Source of the DNA: Limosilactobacillus gorillae
Lineage (GTDB): Bacteria > Bacillota > Bacilli > Lactobacillales > Lactobacillaceae
NCBI RefSeq assembly: GCF_001293735.1
Contig: NZ_BCAH01000007.1
Location: 1 to 64,000 of the forward strand
Length of the DNA: 64,000 nucleotides
Direction of reading: 5' to 3'
Under the pieces are notes generated by a model. The model searched no databases. It worked only from the letters and a program-made list of their open reading frames with translations, and was not told the DNA's origin. The translations under genes and the position numbers were made by a program. Below are positions 8,208 through 15,650 of this stretch, in pieces. How positions within the stretch are numbered: the stretch's first letter is position 1; each line of letters begins with the position of its first letter.

Positions 8208-8621
8208 ATGAAAAAAGAGATTAACGTGGTTGGGGCGGCGATCATTAATGATCAAAACCAGGTATTGGCAACCGAACGGGGGGATGACCGGACCCTGGGG
8301 ACCCAGTGGGAATTCCCCGGTGGCAAGGTTCAGGACGGCGAAACGCCACAACAGGCCCTTAAACGAGAGATTCAAGAGGAGTTTTCAGATCAGGCAGTGG
8401 TCGGCGCGGCGGTGGGGCCGGCAATTGACCACCACTATGACTTCGGCATCGTTCACCTAACGGTCTACTACGTTCGTTTGCTCACCAATAACTTACGTTT
8501 GGTAGCCCATGGAAAAGCCTTTTGGTGCGACCAGGCCCAGTTAACCAAGCTCAATTGGGCTGCTGCCGATCAAGAAATCGCCCGGATAATTGAAGCAACT
8601 GATCTGACTAAGTTAGATTAG
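8208..8621 (+). CDS. Nudix hydrolase (MutT type)
   Basis: The product is 137 aa. A complete Nudix box is visible: G-K-V-Q-D-G-E followed by seven residues and R-E-I-Q-E-E, within GGKVQDGETPQQALKREI. The upstream TLGTQWEFPGGK and early AAIINDQNQVLATERGDD match the 8-oxo-dGTP/CTP pyrophosphohydrolase group. It hydrolyses a nucleoside diphosphate linked to another group; the true substrate is unknown. ATG 8208 follows GGGAG; an in-frame extension to 8124 lacks a ribosome site. It ends 18 bases before the helicase, so the two are one operon, which ties nucleotide cleaning to the helicase/nuclease. Confidence 0.93.
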   Translation: MKKEINVVGAAIINDQNQVLATERGDDRTLGTQWEFPGGKVQDGETPQQALKREIQEEFSDQAVVGAAVGPAIDHHYDFGIVHLTVYYVRLLTNNLRLVAHGKAFWCDQAQLTKLNWAAADQEIARIIEATDLTKLD

Positions 8622-8638
8622 TCAAAGTGGGAAATAAA

Positions 8639-11600
8639 ATGCATAAGGACGTTAATTACAACCGGCTGTTAACCCAGTTAGGTGAAGCACAGGGGACGCT
8701 TGCCGAGGAAATGAGTGCCTCCCTGCTCCACGGTTATGTTGATCAGGAGAACTTTCAACCAATTGGTGACTTTGGCCCCAAGTTACTGACGAATCAATTC
8801 AATAACCAGATCTGGGACCAACTACGCTCGGAACTAAATGACGCTGAGGAATTCGCCTTTGCAGTGGCCTTTGTGACCGACGTGATGGTTTCTAACCTCA
8901 AGCCACTCTTTAGGAGTCTAGCGGCTCGTGGCGTTCGAGGGCGGCTTTTAACCTCCACGTATCAGCAGTTTAATCAGCCAGATATGTTCAAAGAGTTGCT
9001 AAAGATCAAGAACTTGGAGGTACGAATTGCCACTGTTCGGGGCTTTCACCAGAAGGGGTACCTCTTTAAGCACCGTGATTATCAAACGGCAATTATTGGG
9101 AGTGCAAATTTGACTGCTAGTGCCCTGATGAAGAACCAAAATTACGAGTGGAGTCTGAAGATCAATTCCCTTAACAACGGAGAGATCATCAATCAAATCA
9201 ATCACAATTTTGAAGCTGAGTGGAGAGAGGCCCGTCTACTCGATGAGGGGTGGTTGGAGGACTACCGAAAATCCTACCAGGCCGACCATCAGGCTCACCG
9301 GGTGGTCCACGACTACGTTACACCAGAAGGTCCCCAAAAGGATAGCCAGCAAATTAAACCCAACCAGATGCAAAAGGCAGCCCTGACCGAAATTGCGGCC
9401 CTGCGCATTGCCGGTAAGGATCGGGGCTTGGTGGTTTCAGCCACCGGGACTGGGAAGACCTACCTGGGGGCTTTTGATGTTCAGGCAGTCAAGCCCAAGC
9501 GGATGCTATTTTTGGCACACCGGGAACAGATCCTGCAAAAGGCATGCCGGAGTTTTCAAAACATCCTGGGTGGTAATCCGGCCGCCTATGGTCTTTACAC
9601 GGGAGACGTGCGGGACAAGGACGCTAAGTACCTGTTTGCGAGCGTTCAGACCCTATCGCGGGATGAGCACTTGCATCGCTTTGACCCGGGAACGTTTGAC
9701 TACATCTTAATTGATGAGGTTCACCACGCCGGGGCGGATAGCTACCAGAAGGTAATGGGCTATTTTAAGCCCCACTTCTTCTTGGGAATGACGGCAACCC
9801 CAGAGCGAAGTGATGATTTCAATATCTTTAATCTCTTTCACTATAACGTTGCCTACGAAATTCGCCTCCAGCAGGCCCTGGAGTTGAACATGCTAGCGCC
9901 CTTTCATTACGTGGGAATCACCGATTACTCATTTAAGACGGCTGATGAACAAGAAGTGGATGCGTACCGAAACAAGGAAAAGAAGGGGACCAAAAAGACC
10001 CGTCAAGAAGAGCAACGGGCCGTGGCCCTGTTGACGAGCAAGGAGCGGGTCGATTATATCTTGGCTCAGACGGATTACTACGGTTACTCCGGTCCGATCT
10101 TGCACGGCCTGGTCTTCTGCTCTTCGGTGGCTGAAGCAACGGCGATGGCGAATGCCTTTACGACGGCTGGTCACCCGGCAAAGGCCCTGTCCGGGGCTGA
10201 CGATGGAACGCGGCGCCGCCAAGTCATTCACGAACTGGAGAGTGGGCAGATCGAGTACATCGTTACGGTCGACATCTTCAATGAGGGGATCGACATCCCC
10301 TGTGTCAACCAGGTTGTCTTTTTACGGAACACCCAGTCGGCGATCGTTTACATCCAGCAGCTAGGACGGGGCTTACGTAAGTACCCCGGTAAGGAGTACG
10401 TTGAGGTGCTGGATTTCATTGGTAACTACAAGAATAACTACATGATCCCAATCGCCTTAACCGGGGACAATTCCTATTCTAAGGATCAGGCACGCGATAC
10501 CGTTGACATCGAACCAACCGTCGGCCTTTCAACCATCGCCTTTGACCAGGTGGCCAAGGAACGGATCTATGCATCATTAAAGAAGGTTAAGTTAGACGGG
10601 ATGACCAGTTTAAGGCCGGCTTATCAAAACATTAAGCGTCGGGTGGGCAGGATCCCAATGCTCAGCGACTTTTTAAAGATGGATTCCGTCGACCCTCAGA
10701 TCCTGGTCTCCGCGGGAACGATCCGTAATTACAATCAGTTCCTAGTGAAGATGAAGGAACCAGTCGAATTAAGCGACTACCAAGACCGGGTCTTGTCCCT
10801 ACTTTCAACGGAATTATTGAACGGCAAGCGCCAACACGAATTGATTTTGTTGCAACTCTTGTTGAAGAACCCCGTTGTAAAAGAGACCGATTACGTAGCG
10901 GCATTAAAGGCGGCAAGGTGCTACGTGAATGAAGCAACCCTTAACTCAGTACGGCTGGTCTTGAATCTGCAGTTCTTTGCCGAAAAGGCGAGCCCGACCC
11001 GAGCGGATTATGGGGGCGTTGCACTGGTCAACTATGATCCAAAGGAAGCGACCTACCGACTGGGGAACCGGCTTAAACGTGATCTGGACAGCCGCGGTTG
11101 GTTTTACCGGCTGTGGGTTGATGCGATTGAAACTGGGCTGATGCGGGCTAAGCGCTACCAGGCCAACGAGCCCTTTACAGTTGGTGAGCGTTATACCAGA
11201 AAGGATGCTGTTCGCTTAATTAATAACCCCTTAAACGTTAATGCCCAAATCGTATCGGGGTACTACTTCACCCGGAACGAAACGGCCCTAAATGAGGCGA
11301 TTATCTTTGTTACCTACAAGAAGGCTAGCAACGTGCGTAAGGAGATCAACTACGAAAACCGCTTCATCAACGACCATGTTTTACATTACTACACCAATAC
11401 CCGTGACATTAAGCTGACCTCTAAAAACGTTCAAAAATTCATGGGTAGTGACTATAAGTTACGGCTGTTTGTACAGAAGTCGGAGGCCGATGATAAGATC
11501 GAATTTTACTACCTGGGGACCTGCCGCTACTTAAACAACACCATTCAAAAGGAGTCACAAGAGGGCGTGCCGCGCCTGGCAATGGACCTGTTGTTGGACA

Positions 11601-11641
11601 CCCCCGTGGAGCACAACCGTTATCATACCTTTATTGACTAG
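8639..11641 (+). CDS. PLD-nuclease / superfamily 2 helicase / DUF3427 protein
   Basis: The product is about 1000 aa with three modules. Residues about 20-190 form a phospholipase-D-like nuclease domain with the H-x-K motif in HQKGYLFK and a GSANLT loop. Residues about 240-620 form an SF2 helicase: Walker A SATGTGKTYLG, DEVHH box, TATPERSDD (motif III) and motif VI QQLGRGLRKYPGKEYVE. The remaining 370 residues match the DUF3427 C-terminal half. It probably unwinds or remodels nucleic acid and cuts it with a single HKD half-site, so a dimer may be needed. GTG 8627 is also possible; ATG 8639 is preferred. It lies in an operon with the Nudix gene and opposite a WYL regulator. The family is widespread in Firmicutes, but its role (repair or defence) is not settled. 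Confidence 0.93.
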   Translation: MHKDVNYNRLLTQLGEAQGTLAEEMSASLLHGYVDQENFQPIGDFGPKLLTNQFNNQIWDQLRSELNDAEEFAFAVAFVTDVMVSNLKPLFRSLAARGVRGRLLTSTYQQFNQPDMFKELLKIKNLEVRIATVRGFHQKGYLFKHRDYQTAIIGSANLTASALMKNQNYEWSLKINSLNNGEIINQINHNFEAEWREARLLDEGWLEDYRKSYQADHQAHRVVHDYVTPEGPQKDSQQIKPNQMQKAALTEIAALRIAGKDRGLVVSATGTGKTYLGAFDVQAVKPKRMLFLAHREQILQKACRSFQNILGGNPAAYGLYTGDVRDKDAKYLFASVQTLSRDEHLHRFDPGTFDYILIDEVHHAGADSYQKVMGYFKPHFFLGMTATPERSDDFNIFNLFHYNVAYEIRLQQALELNMLAPFHYVGITDYSFKTADEQEVDAYRNKEKKGTKKTRQEEQRAVALLTSKERVDYILAQTDYYGYSGPILHGLVFCSSVAEATAMANAFTTAGHPAKALSGADDGTRRRQVIHELESGQIEYIVTVDIFNEGIDIPCVNQVVFLRNTQSAIVYIQQLGRGLRKYPGKEYVEVLDFIGNYKNNYMIPIALTGDNSYSKDQARDTVDIEPTVGLSTIAFDQVAKERIYASLKKVKLDGMTSLRPAYQNIKRRVGRIPMLSDFLKMDSVDPQILVSAGTIRNYNQFLVKMKEPVELSDYQDRVLSLLSTELLNGKRQHELILLQLLLKNPVVKETDYVAALKAARCYVNEATLNSVRLVLNLQFFAEKASPTRADYGGVALVNYDPKEATYRLGNRLKRDLDSRGWFYRLWVDAIETGLMRAKRYQANEPFTVGERYTRKDAVRLINNPLNVNAQIVSGYYFTRNETALNEAIIFVTYKKASNVRKEINYENRFINDHVLHYYTNTRDIKLTSKNVQKFMGSDYKLRLFVQKSEADDKIEFYYLGTCRYLNNTIQKESQEGVPRLAMDLLLDTPVEHNRYHTFID

Positions 11642-11649
11642 GAGAAAGC

Positions 11650-11718
11650 ATGGACTACCAAGAAATTGTTAAGAAAATGAAGGTCGACCAAGACCGGTAC
11701 TGGAAGGAGGAAGACTAG
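11650..11718 (+). CDS. Small ORF of 22 codons, translationally coupled
   Basis: The product is MDYQEIVKKMKVDQDRYWKE plus ED: highly charged with no membrane segment. A GGAGAAAG site precedes ATG 11650 and its own coding end (GGAGGA) serves as ribosome site of the next gene. Its stop overlaps the PAP2 start (TAGTG). It could be a real small protein or a translational coupler for the PAP2 gene. No family is recognised. Confidence 0.45.
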   Translation: MDYQEIVKKMKVDQDRYWKEED

Positions 11719-12308
11719 TGAGCGTGACCGTTATCCCTTACTGGGGTGCCTGGGTAGCAGGGTTAATCCTTTTGTTAGTGTTACTCTTGCTGGACCTGGC
11801 CCATCACGGCCTGGTAGCCCGTTTTGACGACTGGGCCTTTACCCACTTAGCCCACCAGCCCCACAACCGCTTCTGGAACCTGGTTGCTTGGATTGGCGAA
11901 CCCTGGGCAGTTGTAACCTACGTTCTGATCATGGCCGGGGCCCTTTTGGTCGATCATGAAGAGCAGCTGGCCATGTGGGTGCTGTGGACACTAGGGTTTG
12001 GCAACATCTTGGGAATCATCACCAAAAAGCTCCTCAAACGCGAACGCCCGGGGGACCACCTGGAACACGATAATGGCTACTCCTTTCCCAGTGGCCACGT
12101 ATTGGGTAGTACTATCCTGTACCTAATAGTTGTTGAACTATGGCCAACGTGGCCGGTGATGATTATCGGTGGGGTGGCTTGGTTGTTAGTCGCCGGATCC
12201 CGCCTTTTTTTACGGGCTCACCACGTCAGCGACGTTGGCGGGACGATCCTCTTTACCGGAGCCTGGTTTATAATCAGTACCGTACTCTACCAGCTAATCT
12301 TTGACTAG
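11718..12308 (+). CDS. PAP2-superfamily membrane phosphatase
   Basis: The product is 196 aa with five to six membrane segments and all three PAP2 signatures: KLLKRERPGDH, FPSGHVLGS (catalytic His) and SRLFLRAHHVSDVGG (second His). These enzymes remove phosphate from lipid phosphates such as phosphatidylglycerol phosphate or undecaprenyl pyrophosphate at the outer membrane face. Start is GTG, overlapping the stop of the small ORF, with GGAGGAAG upstream. A paralogue lies at 56974. Its link to the helicase operon may be only positional. Confidence 0.92.
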   Translation: MSVTVIPYWGAWVAGLILLLVLLLLDLAHHGLVARFDDWAFTHLAHQPHNRFWNLVAWIGEPWAVVTYVLIMAGALLVDHEEQLAMWVLWTLGFGNILGIITKKLLKRERPGDHLEHDNGYSFPSGHVLGSTILYLIVVELWPTWPVMIIGGVAWLLVAGSRLFLRAHHVSDVGGTILFTGAWFIISTVLYQLIFD

Positions 12309-12349
12309 TTCGCTGTTGCGCAACGAAGGCGGGGCGCACCCTCTTTCGC

Positions 12350-12378
12350 TTGTCAGTACTAGGGAATTAATATAAAAT
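12350..12378 (+). promoter_or_regulatory. Promoter of the 12408 gene
   Basis: TTGTCA (12350-12355), 17-base spacer, TAAAAT (12373-12378). Confidence 0.6.
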
Positions 12379-12407
12379 TAGTAGTAACAACAAAACGAGG
12401 TGAAAGA

Positions 12408-12947
12408 ATGGACGCACGCTTAATTCAGTTCCATATTACTCCTAAGTTGGAGGGGGAGACGGCCGAAGACCAGCGACAGAACCCCTCTGGCTTTAACATG
12501 GAATTTATCGCTAAGGAAAAGTTCATTTCCGAAAACCTGCAGGGGATTCCGCAGTTTCGGCGTGAATACCGCCGCACGCTAAACCACGTCGTTGACCAAT
12601 TCAACGAGTACTACCAGTGGCATACCGAAAAGGAAGCCAAGATGAAGCACTACGGCGACAGCTTTGGGCGCTTAGAGGACCTGTCGGACGCGACCAAGTA
12701 CCTGGCCAGCCTGCTCAAGAGCGAGTTTTTGGTGCCTAACGAGCTGGAGTTAATTGATATTCAGATCGTTGGCCAGTTCTCGGTTTACGAATCGGGGAGT
12801 GATACCGATTTAAAGAAGCAGGCCGAGCAAATTCGTGAGGAATCAATTCGCGAGATGCAAAAGAAGATGGTTAGCCGTCGTAGTCAGCCAGGCCAACCGG
12901 GACGGCCAGTAGCCATGCATTTCCCGAACCAGGAGCCACAGGCTTAG
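12408..12947 (+). CDS. Uncharacterised cytosolic protein, 179 aa
   Basis: I do not recognise a named family. The protein has no signal peptide or membrane segment. The core has a mix of charged helices (REYRRTLNHVVDQFNEYYQ) and a strand-rich part near VPNELELIDIQIVGQFSVYE. The C-terminal 45 residues are a charged, Q-, R- and P-rich tail that is probably disordered (RRSQPGQPGRPVAMHFPNQE). Ribosome site GAGGTGAAAG precedes ATG 12408. It has its own promoter and a hairpin terminator downstream, so it is monocistronic. Codon usage resembles its neighbours. Confidence 0.85.
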   Translation: MDARLIQFHITPKLEGETAEDQRQNPSGFNMEFIAKEKFISENLQGIPQFRREYRRTLNHVVDQFNEYYQWHTEKEAKMKHYGDSFGRLEDLSDATKYLASLLKSEFLVPNELELIDIQIVGQFSVYESGSDTDLKKQAEQIREESIREMQKKMVSRRSQPGQPGRPVAMHFPNQEPQA

Positions 12948-13022
12948 TTCACAAATAGATTACATTTTATTAACAGTTTTCAATAAAATAACTATTAGCA
13001 GATTGGATTCGCTAATATAGAG

Positions 13023-13050
13023 AACGGTAGCGGTAACGTTACCGTTTTTT
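13023..13050 (+). terminator. Terminator between the 12408 gene and dacA
   Basis: Palindrome CGGTAACGTTACCG (13031-13044), extended by an upstream AACGGTA that can replace one arm, then six T. It directly precedes the dacA leader. Confidence 0.7.
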
Positions 13051-13080
13051 ATGTCTAAAAAAGGATTGAGTGTAACAATC

Positions 13081-14340
13081 ATGAAAAAACTTCGCCGGGT
13101 GATGGCTCACCTATTGGTGGTGATCTTAACCCTAACTAGTATGTCAATGACAAGCATCGTTACTTCTGCCAGTGAAACTGTTGATGCCAGAGCAGCGATT
13201 ACGATCGATGCCGAAACCGGTCAGGTGCTGTACGCCCAAAATGCCACTAAGCGGTACCCGATTGCCTCAGTGATTAAGATTCTGACCCTAGCAGTAATCG
13301 AACAAGATATTGCCCAGGGAAAACTTAAGTGGGACCAGAAGATCACGATTTCAAAGGACGTTGCTAAAGTTGCTAACGACTGGCACTTCTCTAACGTTCC
13401 GCTAAATGAGGGGGAATCGTACACCGTTCAGTCACTGGTTGAATCGATGATGATCGTTTCAGCCGATGGGTCGGCCGAGGCATTAGCTTTTGCTTCGGCC
13501 GGCTCGACGGCGGCCTTTAATAAGAAGATGCAAGCCGTGGCCAGGGAGGCCGGGGTTACCGACGCTAAGATCTACAACATGATCGGCCTGGCTAATGGTG
13601 ACTTGGGTGCCCAGCGATTAAAGGGTGTTTCTAAGGAGGCAGAAAATCAGCTGTCAGCTGAGGATGTGGCTAAGATTGCCCGGTACTTGATTGATAAGTA
13701 CCCGAGCGTCTTGGAGATTACCAAGCAGAAGTTTGTTAACTTTCAGGTTTCAGAAAACCAGCAGTATCAAATGGTCAATATCAATTCCATGCTGCCTCAA
13801 AACGCGGCTGCCTCAACCCATGGGGAAGTTGAAGGTTTAAAGACCGGGATGACCGATTCAGCGGGGAATTGTTTTGTCGGCACTGGGATTTTCAACGGCC
13901 GGCGCCTAATTACAGTTGTCTTAAAGGTGCCGGGCGAATATAACAACCAGTTTAAGGTTACCGACGCGATGTTGGGGCTGGTTTTAGACAAGGAGCACTA
14001 CCTAAGTGTAAACAAGCTTAGCGATTTTAAGAAGGGTGTTCAATCGGTCATCGTCACCCACGCCAAGGGTAAGGGTGTTAAGACGGTACCGCTAACCATC
14101 AAGAAGCCGGTCACTCTATGGCTAGGTAAGAACGTCAATTTAAAGCATGCTGACGTTGAATTAATTTTGGATAAAAACAAGCGTACGATTGGTGGCCACA
14201 AGCTCCGCGCCCCGGTTAAAAAGGGTGAACGGGTAGGGGTCCTGCGGGTTCACGTTGCGGGCCAGTTAGGTGCCGAAAACGTTGACTTGCCGGTGTATGC
14301 CACCAAGACAATTGAAAAAGAAAAGGGAAGTTGGTTTTAG
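13081..14340 (+). CDS. dacA: D-alanyl-D-alanine carboxypeptidase, DacA/PBP5 type
   Basis: The product is 419 aa. A signal peptide (KK-RR start, hydrophobic LLVVILTLTSMSMTSIV, Ala-rich cleavage zone) precedes the penicillin-binding domain. The S-x-x-K motif is SVIK in YPIASVIKILT and the K-T-G motif is in EGLKTGMTDSAGN. The usual S-x-N appears as SAD (VSADGSAEAL), an Asn-to-Asp departure. A C-terminal PBP5-type beta domain follows from about residue 300. It trims the terminal D-Ala from wall pentapeptides outside the cell. ATG 13081 is chosen; AAGGA lies 15 bases before it. The in-frame ATG 13051 sits directly on the terminator. Confidence 0.88.
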   Translation: MKKLRRVMAHLLVVILTLTSMSMTSIVTSASETVDARAAITIDAETGQVLYAQNATKRYPIASVIKILTLAVIEQDIAQGKLKWDQKITISKDVAKVANDWHFSNVPLNEGESYTVQSLVESMMIVSADGSAEALAFASAGSTAAFNKKMQAVAREAGVTDAKIYNMIGLANGDLGAQRLKGVSKEAENQLSAEDVAKIARYLIDKYPSVLEITKQKFVNFQVSENQQYQMVNINSMLPQNAAASTHGEVEGLKTGMTDSAGNCFVGTGIFNGRRLITVVLKVPGEYNNQFKVTDAMLGLVLDKEHYLSVNKLSDFKKGVQSVIVTHAKGKGVKTVPLTIKKPVTLWLGKNVNLKHADVELILDKNKRTIGGHKLRAPVKKGERVGVLRVHVAGQLGAENVDLPVYATKTIEKEKGSWF

Positions 14341-14382
14341 AAAAGACCAGGCAATGCCATTTCTGGCAAGCCTGGTCTTTTT
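14341..14382. terminator. Terminator between convergent dacA and serine hydrolase
   Basis: AAAAGACCAGGC pairs with GCCTGGTCTTTTT around a 17-base loop; A- and T-rich on both sides. Confidence 0.9.
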
Positions 14383-14389
14383 CATTAAT

Positions 14390-15316
14390 TTAGTTGTTAT
14401 TGGTTAGGTTGGCATTCTTCATTACCTTGGCGGTCGCCTTGGCTAGGTTTTCGATCAGGGTTTCCCCCTCGTTCATGGAAGAGGAGCCATCGGTGTAAAT
14501 GGCGATCGTGTAGTCGACACCGTTCTTTAGGGTCACGTGGCCAATTGAGTTGACGATCCATTGGTCACTGCCGTAGAAGAGCCAGCCATTTTTAAGCTGG
14601 TAGGAAGCGGCCCCGGCCGATGTCCCCCAGGACTGATCTTCCTCGACGTTGTCCATCAAAGAGTAGATTTGCTGGCGTTCATCGGGAGTTAGTAGGTTAG
14701 ACTTGTAAAAGATGTTGTTGAGCAACTTGACCTGGTCGGAAGCAGTGGTGGTGGTCAGCCCCCATGCTTGATTGACCTTGGTGTGGTCCATGCCAACGCG
14801 GTTATAGACGTCTTGCAGGCCGGATTGGCCCCCAATGTAATCGTCAAAAAGGGTGCTAGTGGCGTCGTTATTGGAGTTTTCAATCATTGTTTGGGCCAGG
14901 GAATTTTCAGTATCGTTTAGCTGCCCATTGTTGTCTAACAAAAGAGCTGCCATTACCCCCACCTTGACTGTGGAGGCGGTGTGAAACTTATGACCGTGGC
15001 TTGCCCTTGTTAGGCGGTAGGTCTGTCCAGTTACTGGAGAGTAGATGGCAATTGATACGTTTTGATCCGTACCGCTGAGCTGCTTTTGCCACGCTTGTTG
15101 AAGGCGATCGCCGATTTGATCACCAAAAAATTGTCTTTTCATAGTGGTAAGGGGGTTTGTCGACTGTTTGTTGTCGTTGGAGCCGTTCCCGTTGACCATA
15201 GCGATGATCATCACCACCGCCACAAAAATGAACAAAAAGCTCACCAGGCGGGGGATCAGACGGGAGCGCGCTGGACGAACCTCAGAACGGCGTTGCCGAG
15301 TTGGCCGTTGTGACAT
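14390..15316 (-). CDS. Membrane-anchored serine hydrolase, class A beta-lactamase-like fold
   Basis: The product is 308 aa. A basic N-terminus (RPTRQRRSEVRPARSR) and one membrane segment (about residues 25-44) place the domain outside. Motifs are S-x-x-K as TASTVKVG, S-x-N as NSNNDATS, and a K-N-G (LKNGW) where class A enzymes have K-T-G. Absence of a clear Glu166-type omega loop argues for a wall-modifying or immunity-like hydrolase rather than an antibiotic-degrading enzyme; this is inference. Start ATG 15316 lacks a strong ribosome site (GAAAGAAGAA is weak). A leader with a terminator-like hairpin lies upstream at 15399-15426. Confidence 0.85.
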   Translation of the reverse strand: MSQRPTRQRRSEVRPARSRLIPRLVSFLFIFVAVVMIIAMVNGNGSNDNKQSTNPLTTMKRQFFGDQIGDRLQQAWQKQLSGTDQNVSIAIYSPVTGQTYRLTRASHGHKFHTASTVKVGVMAALLLDNNGQLNDTENSLAQTMIENSNNDATSTLFDDYIGGQSGLQDVYNRVGMDHTKVNQAWGLTTTTASDQVKLLNNIFYKSNLLTPDERQQIYSLMDNVEEDQSWGTSAGAASYQLKNGWLFYGSDQWIVNSIGHVTLKNGVDYTIAIYTDGSSSMNEGETLIENLAKATAKVMKNANLTNNN

Positions 15317-15390
15317 GGCACTAATTCTTCTTTCTCAAAAAATCATTATCTTTCATAATACACAGAAAGTGTGAAGAAGGTCTAAAAATT

Positions 15391-15450
15391 CAAAAAAAGA
15401 GCGGGACCCGACGCAGGCCCCCGCTCGAAGTGTTGAAAATCTGGAACGTC
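15391..15450 (-). ncRNA. Candidate short terminated RNA or attenuator leader
   Basis: On the minus strand, an extended -10 (TGATATACT, 15457-15465 on +) would start transcription near 15450. About 24 bases later a hairpin GAGCGGG/CCCGCTC (15399-15426) is followed by seven T. The product would be a discrete RNA of about 60 nt. The serine hydrolase start is 75 bases beyond the terminator, so this is either a small RNA or a leader whose read-through is regulated. No -35 is obvious. Confidence 0.4.
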
Positions 15451-15650
15451 CTTAGTAGTATATCACATTTACTTAAAATTGCGGTGATGGTTTTGAAAAA
15501 AGGCGAATTTATGCTGCTACGGCGATGAATAAAGGCGGGGCGCTGCTAATTTATTTAAAGAGATTACTAGGAAAGATCTAAGGATTTTACAGAAAGGGGG
15601 GATAAAGGGGTATAATTAAGGTTAATTTTAATTTAGGGGATGAAAATCCA

